A DNA stretch of 64,000 nt, from positions 28,403,773 to 28,467,772 of the forward strand of contig OZ022582.1 in assembly GCA_963669155.1 (NCBI GenBank), in the 5' to 3' direction. Of the stretch, positions 14,201 to 26,461 are shown piece after piece; the first letter of the stretch is position 1; the number at the start of each line of letters is the position of its first letter. This DNA comes from Arbacia lixula (taxonomy: Eukaryota > Echinodermata > Echinoidea > Arbacioida > Arbaciidae). Under the pieces are notes generated by a model, which searched no databases, was not told the origin of the DNA, and saw nothing but the letters and a program-made list of their open reading frames with translations. The position numbers and the translations under genes are program-made.

Positions 14201-17200
14201 TCTTCTGCTTTACTTACTATTCCATCTTCCCTTCCTTCATTTTTATCTTCTCCCATTGAATGCATGCAGTGTGGAGTGGACCGGTGTGGACCATAGCGCA
14301 TAGCGGTCTCCAGTCTCTAGGCTTTAGGTTTTGGATGATCAGACCAAAACCTCAAAATCTTCTGATCGCTAGGACTTCACTTCAGTTAGTTTCCAGTTGT
14401 ACTGATGGGATGAAAGTTCTGATACAGTATCATCATGCAGACCAATGCAGACCAGTGTTGTAGCTGTGTCTAGACTTGAATACAAGCTGCCACGGTAGAC
14501 TCACCTGCTGCTCCTGTTGCTGGATCCTGTCTGAGATCATTTCCATCTCCTCATCAACGGTGGTCAGGTCTGCGATCTGCTCTCGTAACAAGTCACACTC
14601 CTCCTGCAAAGAAGATCCATATCGTATGATCATCAGCATTATTATTTAGCAATGCCTTTTACATTATTGTTATAAGAGAATGCTGCAATATTATAAGATT
14701 TTGTTTTTGAATGGAAAACAAATCAATGTCATATCAGAGAGCACCTCAGTTGAACTTAAAGAGAAGAAAATAATTGTCATAACTGTCTTGAGGATGCAGG
14801 GACAAATGAAACATTCATTGTATAGCAACATTGCTGAAATCACCGGGGCCTTTCCAATCCGTCAGTGTGACTCAGAAATGCAGAATCGCTTCACATTTGT
14901 GTACCTTCTCGATATTGTAGGCATGAATGAGGTCCCTGTTCTGAATCTGCAAGGCCTCTGTCTCTGTCGCCCTCTGTTGGCTGACGGCTTCAGCGGCGGC
15001 TAGCTGGACGCGGTGGGTCTCGCCTTCCCAGGCCAGGTCTGCCTCTGCCTGGGCCAGGACCGCCTCCAGCGACTGGTACTTGTCTGTTACATGCCTCAGG
15101 CTCTCTGTGGCTCTCTCCTCAGCACTGGTATAGCAACACAGATCAGAGCTTACGTCATGTACAGTGAAACTTGTATCCATGCCATTGTGTAAATTACATT
15201 TCATAATTAAGCCTTAACACAACAAATAATAATATAATAATAATAAAATCATTTATAGAGCGCAGAAACTATATTTATATATTCTACTGCGCTACAAGAG
15301 CTTTTATTTGCACTTCTACTACGTAATGCTGTATAATTTTAAATCATGGTCAGAAGTAGATTACATGTAGGTCTGTGTTTAGAACAAATAGGTTTTCACC
15401 TTTGATTTAAAGCTGTCTAATGTTTTAGATTTCCTGATGTCTACAGGTAGTTTATTCCACAATCTAGGAGCTGCACAAAAGAATGATTGGTCACCTAGGG
15501 TTACTTTTGTTCTGATTTGGGGGACTTGCAACAACGATGTGTCTTGTGTACTGCGGAGATTATGACCATGAGTTTGACATTTAAAATGCAGTAATTCATT
15601 AATGTATCTAGGAGCCTGACCATTTAACGCTTTAAAGACTATCACCAACATCTTGAATTCAATTCTTTGGCGTACGGGCAGCCAGTGCAAGTCTCTTAAC
15701 AATGGTGTAACATGGGCAAATTTTGGAAGATTACAAATCAATCTTGCACATGTATTTTGAACCCGCTGTAACTTTACTATCTGTGAGTCTGGTAATCCGT
15801 ACAGTACACTATTACAGTAATCTAATTTACTCGTAGTGCATGCGTGAACTACACTTTTCATGCTATCTTGATCGAAATATTTACGAATGCGCCTCAGATT
15901 ATAAATCATGTAATATGCTGATTTGCATACACTAGTAATTTGTGAATCCATGCTCAAATGGGTATCGAATAAGACTCCTAGGTTTCTTACGCTATGGGAC
16001 GGTTTTATAACCGTGCCACGTACTGATATACCATTTGTCTGAAACTTGGATACTTGACGTGGAGTACCAATGACTAACAGCTCTGTTTTCTTATCATTCA
16101 ACATCAATTTGTTTTGCAACATCCAGGCTCTGATGTACTCAATGCATATTTCTAACACACTGATACAGTAGTCTTCATTTGGTGTGTTAGGACAGAATGA
16201 CAAATATATTTGGGTGTCATCTGCGTAGCAGTGACAAGTAATAATGGGGAACTCCTTTTCAATATTTGTGAGGAGTCTGCTTGTATACAATGTAAAAAGT
16301 AAGGGTCCTAGACGTGACCCTTGAGGGACACCAAAAGGTACGTTGAACACATCTGACTCAATATCATTCATTTCAACCGTCTGTTTTCTATCAGCCAAGT
16401 AGGGGAATATCATCTTGTGTAATCAAATCAGCCGATTTAAAATCTTATATAACATATATCAAGGATAATCTTGTATCTTTTGTTTAGATTTTGCAAGTTT
16501 GATTAGCTGCATTTAAAATATATGATCATCAATCTTTAACTAGGCAACGATACATAATGATAGGAAGCCCTGGCATACCTTTTCAATTCCTCTCCGAGGT
16601 TATCCACTTTCTCCTCTGCCTCTTTTCTTCGCTGTGTCTCTTCTTCATACTGTGTCTGGAGATCGGAGAGTTGTGTCTCCAGCTTGGAGAGTCTTTCCTT
16701 CAGCTGGCTCTCCTGGTCCTGTAGTGTGCTGATGCTGGATTCAGCCGCCTCAAGCTCCTTCTCTAGCTCAGCACTGAGGAGATATCAATATGCATGATAT
16801 TCACTATATCAGATATCACAAAACTTATAATTGTTCTTTTCCAAGGCCTATAATGAGGGAAAGAGCATTTTTTTTTTTGCTGGAATCATGTTTGAAGAGA
16901 GAATAAACAAATTTGCTTGAATCATTTTTTCTTGTTGCTGGAATTGCATATTGAAAGGAGAATATGTAATAGATAATGATGGTAGAGTTTTAAGTAACAT
17001 TGCCAAAAAGAAATGTATAAGAATCATATCTGAGAGGTGAGTGAGAAAAGATTTTAGAAGCAGGACATAAGGGCGAGCTTTACTTTGTTTGTTGGAGGGA
17101 CATAGCCTCATTGCTGGCAGCATCCAGTCGAGACTCTGTCTGCATGAGAGACTGCTTCACCGTCTCCATGGTTGCATCGCTGGCATCCTGACGTAGCAAC

Positions 17201-20200
17201 ACTGAGCTGTAGTTATCCTGCAGCCGCAGATTCTCCTCCCTCAGTAAGTCGGCTACGGCTGTAGAGAGGAGATTGGCCACTTGATAAGCCTACCACTCCC
17301 TCACTAATTACTACAACTGTGGAGGATAACCTGTCTTAAGACTTTTCTATGTTTACTACAGCATTTGACACTTAGCAAAGCGGACAAATTGCTATTCCAT
17401 ATTAGAAATGTTCTACAACTATAATGTTACCTATAACAACAGGGCTTCAAATATAGCTGCATAATCATTGTAACTCGCAATTGATGGTATTACCATGGCA
17501 ATTTACGATCACTAGGAGTTTACATGGCATTAGATAGGATAAAAAAACACAATGAGTTACATTCTAAAAAAAAAAATTTGGTAAAAGATTTTCAAGTCCG
17601 AGGGGAAAGGTGAGAGGTTGTACCTTGAAGTTGACTGATTTCTTCTTCGATAGCATCACCATGATCTCTCATCTCTTGATTGGTTTGCTCTGAAAAACAA
17701 ATTAAAGAAATATTCAATATTGAGAACCAAAACTGGCTTTCCACAGCAACAATGTCCATTATTTGCATGATTTAATCTTTTTTTGTTCAAATCAAGCAAT
17801 ACAAACCACACAAAAACATGTGGGCATGCAGTCAAGACTTCCGATCTGCAATCTTCTGTGAATTTGCTCCAGAAATGTAATGTTCATGTATTTGACAAGG
17901 GAAAATCATATTTTGTTTTTTAAAAAGATCCATCAATATCAATACCAATTTTAGAAACTAAAAACAAGCAAAATCTTACAGGTTGGCAAATCTGTTCATC
18001 TTTCATAATATTTGGTTCCAGCAGTCTTTCCTGCTTTATGCATGTGTTTTTTATGCACATGCATGTGCATGTGTTTTAAAAACACAGAGTAGATTTCTTT
18101 TCAGAATAGAAATGAAAAGACAAATACAAATTGCCCAGATATGGGGTTGGATACACACAAAAAACAATTTGCCGGATAGCCATGAGAAACCCGGCCCCCA
18201 CGCTTTTGGAATCCCACAAATGTAAGCAAACAGACCAGATAAGAAAATTAGGAATACAGCAAGACTTGAAAACTAGGTCAAATCAAATGTCACTCCAATG
18301 AACTCAATGAGTCAGGGTTCATTCAATGGCTGTACAGTCCTTAACTACTTACCTAGTATTCTGCCAACATTGCTGCAATAAACTTTCTAAGTGATGTTTA
18401 TCCGTTTTCTTCTTTCATCTCCAGATATGTAATCGACATTGCCTTTAATACCAATTGAAAGCATTCATGGGACATGTTGTGGTATGCTGGCAAACTTTTG
18501 ATTTCTCTTGTTATTCTTTTAAGAGCTATGGTTGTATTTATGGGAAGGTATTCTGAAAATGGTTGCCTCTCTTATACTATTGTATCAATAAGTAGTATTC
18601 TGAAAATTGTTGTTTTAGTTTTGTTGTATCTCTCCTCTCATTATCACCTTTTTGAGCATTTAAATTTTGGGCTGGCTCTTAGTTGGTAGACCTGGATGAA
18701 CAACATTTTGTGTCATAAAATGACTTCCTGTTCATGTGAACTTGTCAGCTAGTACAGCTACACATGCATATAAGTAGCACACAACAGCGCATGCAAATTG
18801 TCCCTTTTTGTGCCAACTATATAATAAGTAATTGTCTTTTGTTACCATGTGCAAAACTAATCCTGAAAAGAGCCCAGAACTTAGTGTCTCATCACTAATA
18901 CACTCACATTCAAAATAAGTTATCCTTCTGCATTATCACATATGAACATATACTTCATTACAATTGAACATAGTGCAATGGTAGGCAAATCCAAGTTTTT
19001 AATTCTCAACTTTCCAAATGATATGTACTTAATACATGACATGTTTGCAGCTATGGAAAAAAAAAAACAGTGCATGTATGTTTGTGAAATGGCATCATAT
19101 ATTGCTCTAAATCTAATTGCTGTAAGTTATTGTAACATAAAGATGTAATGTATATGGTAGAATATTCTTGTTAGATTTATATTCGTGTTCTAAATGCTCT
19201 AAATAATATCTTGCAATGCTCAATGGCTTGTAGAAATTTAGTTAGACTTGAAGTCTACATGTGACGGCAAGGGTCTTCTTCATTTAACGGTATGGACTCG
19301 TTTCTTCCTGTCTGATGTGAAAAGGTGAGGGAGGGGAAATTAAGCAAAGTGAAATCATAATGGAGGAGTTTGATGTGAGGATGGTGGATGCAGGAAAAGG
19401 AGAAAGAGAAATGAAAAGAAAAGAAAAACAAATCATAGGATTAGTATGACAGCATTTGAAAAGTGCAATGCATGTATAGAAGGGGGAAATGGGTAAGTAA
19501 AAGCAGAAGCATGGTTGAAATGAAATGAGATGCAGTGGAGGTATTTACAAACAAAAATACACACAAATGAATGTACGGTGTTTGGAATCAAAGACAGAAG
19601 ACACACAGAGTGGAATTAAAGAGCTCCTAAACACATTTACTTTTTGCAAGAAGCATGACACACCATACAGAGAGAGCTTTCATACTATAACCTTGCAGAT
19701 ATAGCACAGTATATACAAATTCATCAAACACCCAAAATATCAAGCATCTATCATACATACATGGGCTAGTGCAACAAGGTGGCTCACAAACCATGAGTCT
19801 CGTCTGATTTCGCAATCAATAAACAGTGCTAAGTTTTTTTTCAATCATTTTTTTCAAACCTTTTAACCCCTAGATGACCTTTGACCCCATCAGCCTCATG
19901 AAGAGACACATGTGGTATTACCCAAGGATAATTTGTACCAAATTTGATCACAATAGATGCAGAAATAAAGAAATGAGAGCAAGTTAAAGAAAACTTTAAC
20001 ATTTTTGTAACAGACCAACAGACTAACAGACCAACAGACTAACAGGAAAAGTGATCACTAGGTCTCTATCGAACTTTGTTCAGGCGAGACAAAAATTAAA
20101 ATGAGCAAACTACATAAAGGGATTCAGTAAAGGATATAAGTATGTATGCAACCTTTTTTTGTTGTTGTTTGAATGGTTTGTGTGACCAACCTACATGTAC

Positions 20201-23200
20201 ACCTGACAGGTTTGTATACCATCATTGAAATCACTTGGGAAGGAATATTACATTGGCGCAAAAATATTACAAATACCAGTCTTGTGAGGACTGTGTGTGT
20301 TATATACAGTCATAGCATGCATGAAATAATGAGAGGTTTGAGAGCACAGACACTCACACAATGGATAGATGAATGAGACATTAAGACACATGGAAGATAC
20401 CACTTCTTACCCAGGGCTTGTCGGGTGTCTTGTAGGGCTTTGATGGTGCTCTGGGCTGCCTTCAGATCTGCTGTCAGGGAATGCACCTTGTTCTCCAAGT
20501 CCAGCTGGACTGCCTCCAACTCCTGTATGTAGCGCAGGGGGAAAAATGCTTTTAAAGCCCACTGTCATGAAACGAATGCCCAGTGTCATGCTGCCCATTA
20601 TACACCACAAGATTTTTTTTTTTTTCATTCTGTTTTTTTTCTGTGTGTTTGTTTGTTTGTTTGTTTGTTTTTTGAGGGGGGGGGGGGGGGGCAGGTGGAG
20701 AAATTGCCCTGATTCTAAGCCCTTTTGTATTCATTGTTTTGCTGTTACAACAGAGTCGCAGGACAAACAGATAATGAACATCAGAAATATAATTTGGGTC
20801 CAAAACATTTGTTTTTGCTGCCAACTCTACAAGCAGAAAGTAAAAGAAGTGGAAACACGTACACCCTAAATCAGTACCATTTTGTCATGCTAAATTGGCA
20901 TTAATGTCCATGCAGTATGAAGGTGCCAACTTTGACTAGGAGAAGAGGGCAAATGATTTGTCACCATTAACTTCCGCATCTTTCAGCACAATAGATTCCT
21001 CCTTGGCTGCTAAGCCAACAGGGAGTTCCAACAATATCGCCATCATTCCACAGCTGAGAAATGTAGAGAATTGGAGATTGAGACAAGACTTACTTCATGT
21101 TTGTTGATTTAGTTCTGGGCCCCATTGCATAAAACTATCAGTAATGGTAACTCTGCCATCAATGGTGCATATTCAAGATTTTCATAGGGGTTGCCATTAA
21201 TAGCAAAGTTACCATCACAATGGTGAGTTTTATGCAACAGGGCCCTGGTTTGCAGTGAGAGGACACCAATGGGACCTGCACTCAACGCACCTTCTCTTTC
21301 TTCTTTAACTGTAGCTTGGCTGACTCCAGCTCCTCTGACACACTGCTATGCCTCACATGGCTGCTCTCCAGGTTCTCCACCTACAATATTGTAACAAAAA
21401 GAAACAAAGAATAACTTTCCTGTCATTTCATGACAATTTGCTGTGTACTTTGGAAAGACTAACACACATAAATTTGAAGATTACTGTACTACAGTACTAC
21501 AAACTGAAATTTCCAATTAAATCTATAAAGAGTACATCATTTGATTTTTATTGCTTAATGGACGGATAATCTAAAGGCATGAAAAAGGAACAACAATTGG
21601 TTTTTCTTTATATAACTTGGTGTTCTGTAATCACAAACTTCTTCAAATATTTTTAACTTACTGCTAAATGTTACGCTGGTCTGTATCTCCTTCATCGTCA
21701 CAGGGCTTAAGATTCTACATCCTTCTCCATGCAAACATGGCCTATTAAGGGTTATTAAATGACAAACTGATGTACCTTGTTCCTGAGGACTTCCTTGGAG
21801 CGAGACAGCTCTAGCACCTGCTTCTCAGACTTGGCTAGCTGCCCTTGGAGCTGGCCCTTCTCCTTGATGGCTACCTGGAGCCTGCCGTCCAGCCGGTCTC
21901 CTTTCTCCTGTGCCTGCAGGAGCCGGCGGTTCATCTCTGTCTCCTGCAGGACCAGATGCTTGATCTATGAAAAGGAGAGGAATTATTATTGTCAGTATGA
22001 TTATAATGGGGATGGTGATTATAAAAATTACCTACAAAAAGATAATGCTGGTCGCATGAATATTAAAAAAAAAAAGAAGAGGAAATGCTGGGGCCAGTGT
22101 TTCATTTCAGTCTCCAGCAAAACCAGATGCTTGATAATGAAAGACTATGATGGGATCGATGGTGATGATAATTATCATCATCATGCAGAATTGTGTGCTT
22201 GATCTACAAAGAGACAATGCTGGAGCCAGTGTTTCACCACATTGTACTCTAGGACAGGTGCTTGAAATGTAAAAGAAGAAAAACATGGATCATTACACTG
22301 ATGATGGGATGGTGGTGATGATATCATAAGATATAATAACAATAATTTGATATCGATGACAATTAAAGTACAAAAGGCACACAATAGAGTTAAGAAAGAT
22401 GAGGAAAAGAGAAGAAATGACAAACGAAAAAGCAGAACAAGTATATTGGCTACAGTAAGTCAGACAATGACAATAGCGTACAATAATGAAACCATTTGAA
22501 ATATAAAAGTAACTAAAATGCATAGCAATTACCTTAGTTTCCAGTTGCCTGATTTTGCTATTCTCTGCCTGGTGGCATGGTGTGCTGACACTGGGAAACT
22601 TCTTCCTTCGTTCAATTCCATGGGTCTATATTGGGCATGACACAAACAAATGGAACTTATGGAAAAGGGAAAATTGTAACTAATACAACCAAATCATAGA
22701 ATATCAAAATATCTAAAATGTGCTGTAGAGAAGAGGCAGAGCTTGTCCCTTTGGCTGGTCTCTGAGCAGTAACAAGTTAACAACCATGGTAAATGAACAC
22801 GAACTGCCAATTCATCGCTGTATGTTCCTCGCATGATTGGCTAAACCTTAACAAGTTCCTCATGTTTTGTCCTTCATTCCTGTGAATATCTGCTGTTAGA
22901 TTTTTGATATTTGAAATTTGGGGTGTAACCTTGACCTTTTTAACCCCAACATATCCTGTCACATGTTACTATGCCAAATATTGAGCAGTTAAGTCAAATA
23001 TGTCTTTATTCATCATGTGAACAATTATTTTTTTTAATATATTACATAGATCTTTGACTTAGCTATCCATCCAAAACTCTAATCAGTGGATTCTTCTGTC
23101 AAACATAATCATTGTAGTATTGTACCACTTTTCCTGAACATCAAACATTATTGCACAAACTTTTGGAATTTGTCCTTGACCTTGGTGGCTGGGTGCCTCT

Positions 23201-25193
23201 CTGAGACACAATAGGCAAATTTAACATCATGAGTTTAAAGTCCTTACAGATAAGTTGGCTTTGTTTGGAGTCCTGAGCTCCCCCATAGAAGAGCTCCTTG
23301 ACAAGCTGTCATCTCCGCATGAATCTGGGGACAAATAAAGAGATACACAACTTAAATGTACCAGCAGTTAAAGTTTTTTAACCCCTTGTGTGCCAGATAA
23401 ACTGCTACTCTATGGCAATTGTATGAATTCATCATCAAGCATTGTTCAACCATTGTTGGATGAAGCCCTCCTCAATCAGTTTCCATTCACTTCTATTTGC
23501 TGTCATTCTGTTCCATGTTGCTGTGTTTGTGTTTGTTGATATTTCATCTCTCCACCTCCTCTTTTGTCGGCCCCTTCTTCGCTTTCCTGTTCTTGGTTGC
23601 CATTCTGTGAGTTTCTTGCTCCATCTGTTGTCTTGTGTTCTACATAAGTGTCCTGCCCATCTCCATTTCATCTCTTTCTTTTTTTTTTTACTATAATATC
23701 TTTGACCTTCGTTTTCTGCACAAACTGTGCATTAATGGAAAATAAATTCACACAAAGAGTAAAGAGATTATCATTTCAGACATCTTATAAGATAATCATG
23801 ACTGACAGAGAACACTTCCTAACTGATACCCTATCTTTCTTTAATCTTCAGAAATGAAATTGTTCTCCGCACAATTTTATCTGTCATTTCTTCCATTTTC
23901 TTTAAAACATTTTGTGACAAGCTCACAACTTTTCAAATACCAGTCTTTCTTTCTATCTCTATTACATCTCACATTTTTTGGTTTAAATAATATAGAAATC
24001 ATTTTCTTTAATCCACGAGGGGGTCAAATATTCCATGGTTGTCAGAAAGTTACTATATTCTACAATATTTATGCAAATATGCAACACTTAACTAAATTGT
24101 TATCATCTTACCTTTGATTTCTCTGAAGCGGGTGGACTTTTCTACCATAGCTGCTCCGGACACTTTTGCTTCAACAGTGACATTGTAACTTCCAACTCCA
24201 GGGGCACACCCTTCATGAGAAAGAAACAAGAGAGAATAGTCATACATGTTAATTGTTCATTAGAAACTTAAGAAAGTAAGTTCTAAGTCAGTGTCAGTGC
24301 ATAGTTAACAAAATGCCCCCTGCATATTTCTGTTTAATGCAAAATCAATAAAAATATTAACATAAATATTTTCATCAAACTAGGTATCAGTTTTTCAGCC
24401 TTCATATTCGTTTGTCTTCCATAATTTTCCTGCCATTCATGAAAAATTTTGAGGAAATTATTCTTCATCTGACACATATGCAAGAATTTCAGCTCATGCT
24501 TGAAATGTGAAAGAACCATGAGCAACACGCAATTGGTGTTATTCCGTCAGGCATCACTGCACTCAGACTCCCTGCATTGTCGATGGAGATATCAATTATC
24601 ACACGTTATCACCAGGGCAGCCCTGGGCAGGTTTTAAGAATCAAGGTGCAGGGATCTGAATGTGTAACGTTTAACCAAGACCTGTGTTTGGATATAGAGC
24701 ACAATTTAATTAAGTAAACTCAACTTTGTTAAGGCAGCACTTAAAAAGCTAATGGCTAAATGTGATAAATGTACTTGAAATTAGTAATTCATTCATGTGA
24801 ACGGGTCGATTTATCAGTAGTGGAACACGTCATGCAAGGAAAGGTGGCGAGCCCTCAGGACGCTCCTGACATGAGGGCTCTGCATTTCTGGAAGAAAAAT
24901 TGCTGTTTTCAACTTGCGTTCATACTTAATTTTGTTGATATGTGAGAAAAATTTCAGTATTTTACATGTTCATCTTGATACGAATAGACTGTTCTTTCAA
25001 AAGAAAACAAGAGGGCCAGTTTGAGCTCAGGCCCCCGCATTCAAACATGCATGTCATGGCATGAACAAGTGCACAGAAACTGAGTGAAACTTGAAAGTTG
25101 TGAAACATGGTGAAACAGAATTTCACTTCAGAAATGTTAGTTTTTACCTGCATTTTCATTGAATCGTGTCACCCTGGACTTTGAGAACGACAT
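8122..25193 (-). CDS. HMMR: Hyaluronan-mediated motility receptor (RHAMM) orthologue, 21 coding exons
   Basis: This gene encodes a long coiled-coil protein of the mitotic spindle and centrosome. In vertebrates HMMR binds microtubules and helps spindle assembly. Coding exons from the 5' end: 25193-25148, 24210-24112, 23324-23248, 22625-22533, 21964-21776, 21380-21291, 20522-20411, 17689-17624, 17258-17084, 16773-16579, 15124-14905, 14603-14505, 13987-13814, 13350-13240, 12742-12569, 12193-12095, 11520-11240, 10916-10620, 10043-9938, 9201-9025, 8283-8122. All junctions are AG/GT with compatible phases, and the sum is 3042 nt (1013 residues plus stop). The N-terminus MSFSKSRVTRFNENAGCAPG and the C-terminal LLGHQNQKQKI and FDPSMAF segments match vertebrate HMMR. 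The middle is heptad-rich Glu/Lys/Leu/Gln coiled coil. It is longer than the human protein (about 725 residues), and the extra length is coiled coil. Extra or alternative internal exons cannot be excluded, because most middle exons are phase 0. Confidence 0.93.
8543..8945. mobile_element. Degraded copy of a ~490-bp foldback element (HMMR last intron)
   Basis: Shares order and sequence with better copies at 56563-57049 and 60842-61314: a segment near AACATATTAGTAAAATTTTG, a centre with ACACATTTTTACACACATAC, then GAGCACCTCACATGTGATGT, and an end near TTATTTCAGGGTGGACTATC. It is non-coding and lies in the intron between the last two HMMR exons. Confidence 0.75.
9025..9201 (-). CDS. HMMR: HMMR exon 20, conserved C-terminal segment with basic motif
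   Basis: This phase-0 exon of 59 codons contains DYARLLGHQNQKQKIHHIMK, matching vertebrate [20 protein letters not shown]. The residues at about 942-952 of the model, KQKIHHIMKIK, keep the spacing of basic residues (B-X7-B) described for the first hyaluronan-binding motif of RHAMM. In vertebrates this C-terminal zone also targets centrosomes. Confidence 0.95.
11607..11742. repeat. Inverted repeat, 13-bp arms
   Basis: CTTAGCCCCATAC at 11607 is matched inverted by GTACGGGGCTAAG at 11730 with one mismatch. It lies in an HMMR intron and is probably a small foldback element. Confidence 0.6.
12845..12905 (+). mobile_element. 3' end of a non-LTR retrotransposon
   Basis: A short plus-strand frame reads GEAFALQWVHLG then stop, followed by GATGATGATGAG. 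This is the usual C-terminal ending and short-repeat tail of a LINE reverse transcriptase family. Only about 60 bp are recognisable. It sits antisense in an HMMR intron. Confidence 0.55.
14264..14440 (+). repeat. Dispersed repeat, copy 1 (inverted copy near 36110-36270)
   Basis: The core with CATAGCGCATAGCGGTCTCC followed by a TCTAGGCTTTAGGTTT stretch recurs in reverse orientation at about 36110-36270 in a CHM intron. Both continue with CTGATCGCTA-like and AGTTTCCAGTT-like segments. No protein is recognised. Confidence 0.7.
15205..16430 (-). mobile_element. 5'-truncated CR1/L2-like non-LTR retrotransposon with open RT fragment
   Basis: An intact 344-codon minus-strand frame (16413-15379) holds the C-terminal half of a reverse transcriptase. 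It has GVPQGSRLGPLLF (motif B), the catalytic YADD box in CYADDTQIYLSF, and the thumb/C-terminal residues LDYCNSVLYGLP, LHWLPVRQRIEFK and APRLWNKLPVDIR. The 3' end on the minus strand has GCGCTCTATAAATG followed by a (TTA)n tail at 15252-15220, typical of CR1/L2-group elements. The endonuclease domain and the first RT motifs are missing, so it is 5' truncated. It lies in an HMMR intron in the sense orientation of the gene. The open frame suggests a young insertion. Confidence 0.9.
17690..20410 (-). other. Long HMMR intron, nothing recognised
   Basis: A 2.7-kb AT-rich intron between coding exons 7 and 8. I see no coding exon, RNA gene or clear element apart from a short (GACCAACAGACTAACA)-type duplication near 20020-20045. 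Confidence 0.6.
20639..20692 (+). repeat. Simple repeat: (TTTG)n then poly-G
   Basis: (GTTT)n at about 20648-20670 is followed by an uninterrupted run of about 17 G. It lies just upstream (gene sense) of an HMMR exon acceptor. Confidence 0.9.
21117..21245. mobile_element. Foldback element, GGGCCC-TTGCATAAAAC family
   Basis: Starts GGGCCCCATTGCATAAAAC and ends TTTTATGCAACAGGGCCC. The inner arms GGTAACTCTGCCATCAATGG and CCATTAATAGCAAAGTTACC are also inverted. It is non-coding and MITE-like. A related copy is at 39983-40147. Confidence 0.85.
23435..23675 (-). mobile_element. LINE remnant: C-terminus of a reverse transcriptase
   Basis: A 78-codon minus-strand frame reads MKWRWAGHLCRTQDNRWSK at the start, then GKRRRGRQKRRWRDEI, and ends EEGFIQQWLNNA. 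This is the standard C-terminal tail of an RTE/Jockey-type RT polyprotein. It is followed by TGATGATGAA. The upstream part is lost at an A-rich stretch (about 23676-23700). It sits in an HMMR intron. Confidence 0.75.
24112..24210 (-). CDS. HMMR: HMMR coding exon 2, conserved N-terminal segment
   Basis: The exon reads GCAPGVGSYNV near its start and EKSTRFREIK at its end. Vertebrate HMMR has GCAPSPGAYDV and QKSQRFKQQK at the same places. In the vertebrate protein this N-terminal part is associated with microtubule binding. The acceptor is a weak tract (catgaag), but phase and homology fix it. Confidence 0.92.
24849..24880. repeat. Perfect short hairpin in HMMR intron 1
   Basis: GAGCCCTCA and TGAGGGCTC form the outer stem. 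An inner TCAGGA/TCCTGA stem has a CGC loop. It is GC-rich in an AT-rich intron. Function unknown. Confidence 0.7.
25148..25193 (-). CDS. HMMR: HMMR coding exon 1 (start codon)
   Basis: The exon carries ATG and 15 codons plus one base, reading MSFSKSRVTRFNENA, then the donor GTAAAA. Vertebrate HMMR starts MSFPKAPLKRFNDPSG, so both start and orientation are well supported. The start faces the CHM start codon 1.2 kb away. Confidence 0.93.
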
Positions 25194-26412
25194 GTTGTCT
25201 TGATGAGGGCTAAACGCAAACGAAGTCACTCAAAAACCAAGGCAAAGTAGCCTATCGACACGTTATCACACTGGGCGGAAGCAGTCGACTGGGACTGCAG
25301 CCTTTCCTGCTGCACCTGGATCTGGAACTAGGTCGGGGTATTTCAGTGGGTATACCGGGTGCGTTTAGACAGGAACGCGAACGCAAGTCACGATATTGTA
25401 GGTCTCTTAAAGTTCAAACGTACACAGATAGGCATACCATAGTGAAATCACCGACTAAAAGTGAAAAAAGGAGCAGCAAGATGAGATATAATTCAGGTCG
25501 GACGTCGATTTTGAAGCGGAGGCGCGGACGCACGGCGATCGCCTTTTAACTTGTAAACATAATTTATTGTGTGTTCGAAAATTCCCCCACAAAAACCATT
25601 TGGGTGACAATCAGCCAATCAGAAACGAGACTGGGCTGTGTCACGTCGAAGAGGGCGCTAATAACTTTCGACATAAAGACTCATTTTGACGAAAATTGGA
25701 AAAAGAAAACTCTACCATCCTATGCGTTTTGAACTTTAACAAATTTAGTCTATATGATTTTTTTTGTTTGCATATGTTCACAAGTCCAATTATTAAGTTT
25801 TCGTTTCCAATTTATTACGATATTCTTTATAACTGTTCTGCAAATTTTCATATTGTTTAATTTTGAACTATATAGACATATTAAGTGCACTTTCAAGGCC
25901 CATTTGCCTTTATATGTTTTGAACAAAAATGGAAGAGATCTTTACATTTTGAGGTGGCGTTTGATTTCCCGATGTTGCGTCACTTGATAATTGTATGTAC
26001 ATGTAGGATTTTAGATTTCTTCAATATCATGTATGTACATGTAGCGTTTTAGATTTCTTCAATATCGATTCGTTGCAAATGTTGAACATTATTCATACTT
26101 CACTAGATATCATTTTTTATAAATTGGCAAATCATACAAATTTCTTTCTTACTTGTAAGCCTATTTCAGTGTATTGCGTTTTATTTCTGTATATCGCTGT
26201 CATGCTGTTTATTTTGAATGATGTAAGTATGGAAAATTGATTAAATATCATAGAAACACAATGAAGGCGTAAAAAACTAGGAATGATTCATTCTTAGATC
26301 CTCAAAATGAACTGTAGACCTACATGCACTTTCGGTATAGCGCCAGCTTTAGTTCTTTGCCCTACAGCTAATGACTTGAACTGATGCATTGTTTTCCGTC
26401 CGAAGCTCAGCA
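25194..26412. promoter_or_regulatory. Head-to-head intergenic region of HMMR and CHM (candidate bidirectional promoter)
   Basis: 1219 bp separate the two start codons, which point away from each other. GC content is raised on the HMMR side (about 25200-25640), with several CpG, then falls toward CHM. No TATA box is convincing. Transcription start sites cannot be placed from sequence. Confidence 0.55.
25992..26066 (+). repeat. 38-bp tandem duplication
   Basis: TGTATGTACATGTAG followed by TTTTAGATTTCTTCAATATC occurs twice with a 38-bp period, upstream of the CHM start. Confidence 0.85.
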
Positions 26413-26461
26413 ATGGCAGACGATTTTCCCACTGAATACGACGATATTTTGATCGGGACAG
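26413..26461 (+). CDS. CHM: CHM coding exon 1
   Basis: ATG and 16 codons plus one base, [16 protein letters not shown], then donor GTGAGT. Vertebrate REP starts MADxLPxEFDVVIIGTG. The next exon (29154) continues [20 protein letters not shown], completing the GDI/FAD-like nucleotide fold. Confidence 0.95.

Noticed and set aside
13836..14303. 155-codon plus frame antisense to HMMR
   Set aside because: Reverse of a coiled-coil exon and a C/T-rich intron. Composition (Ser, Phe, Leu) is that of antisense Glu/Lys codons.
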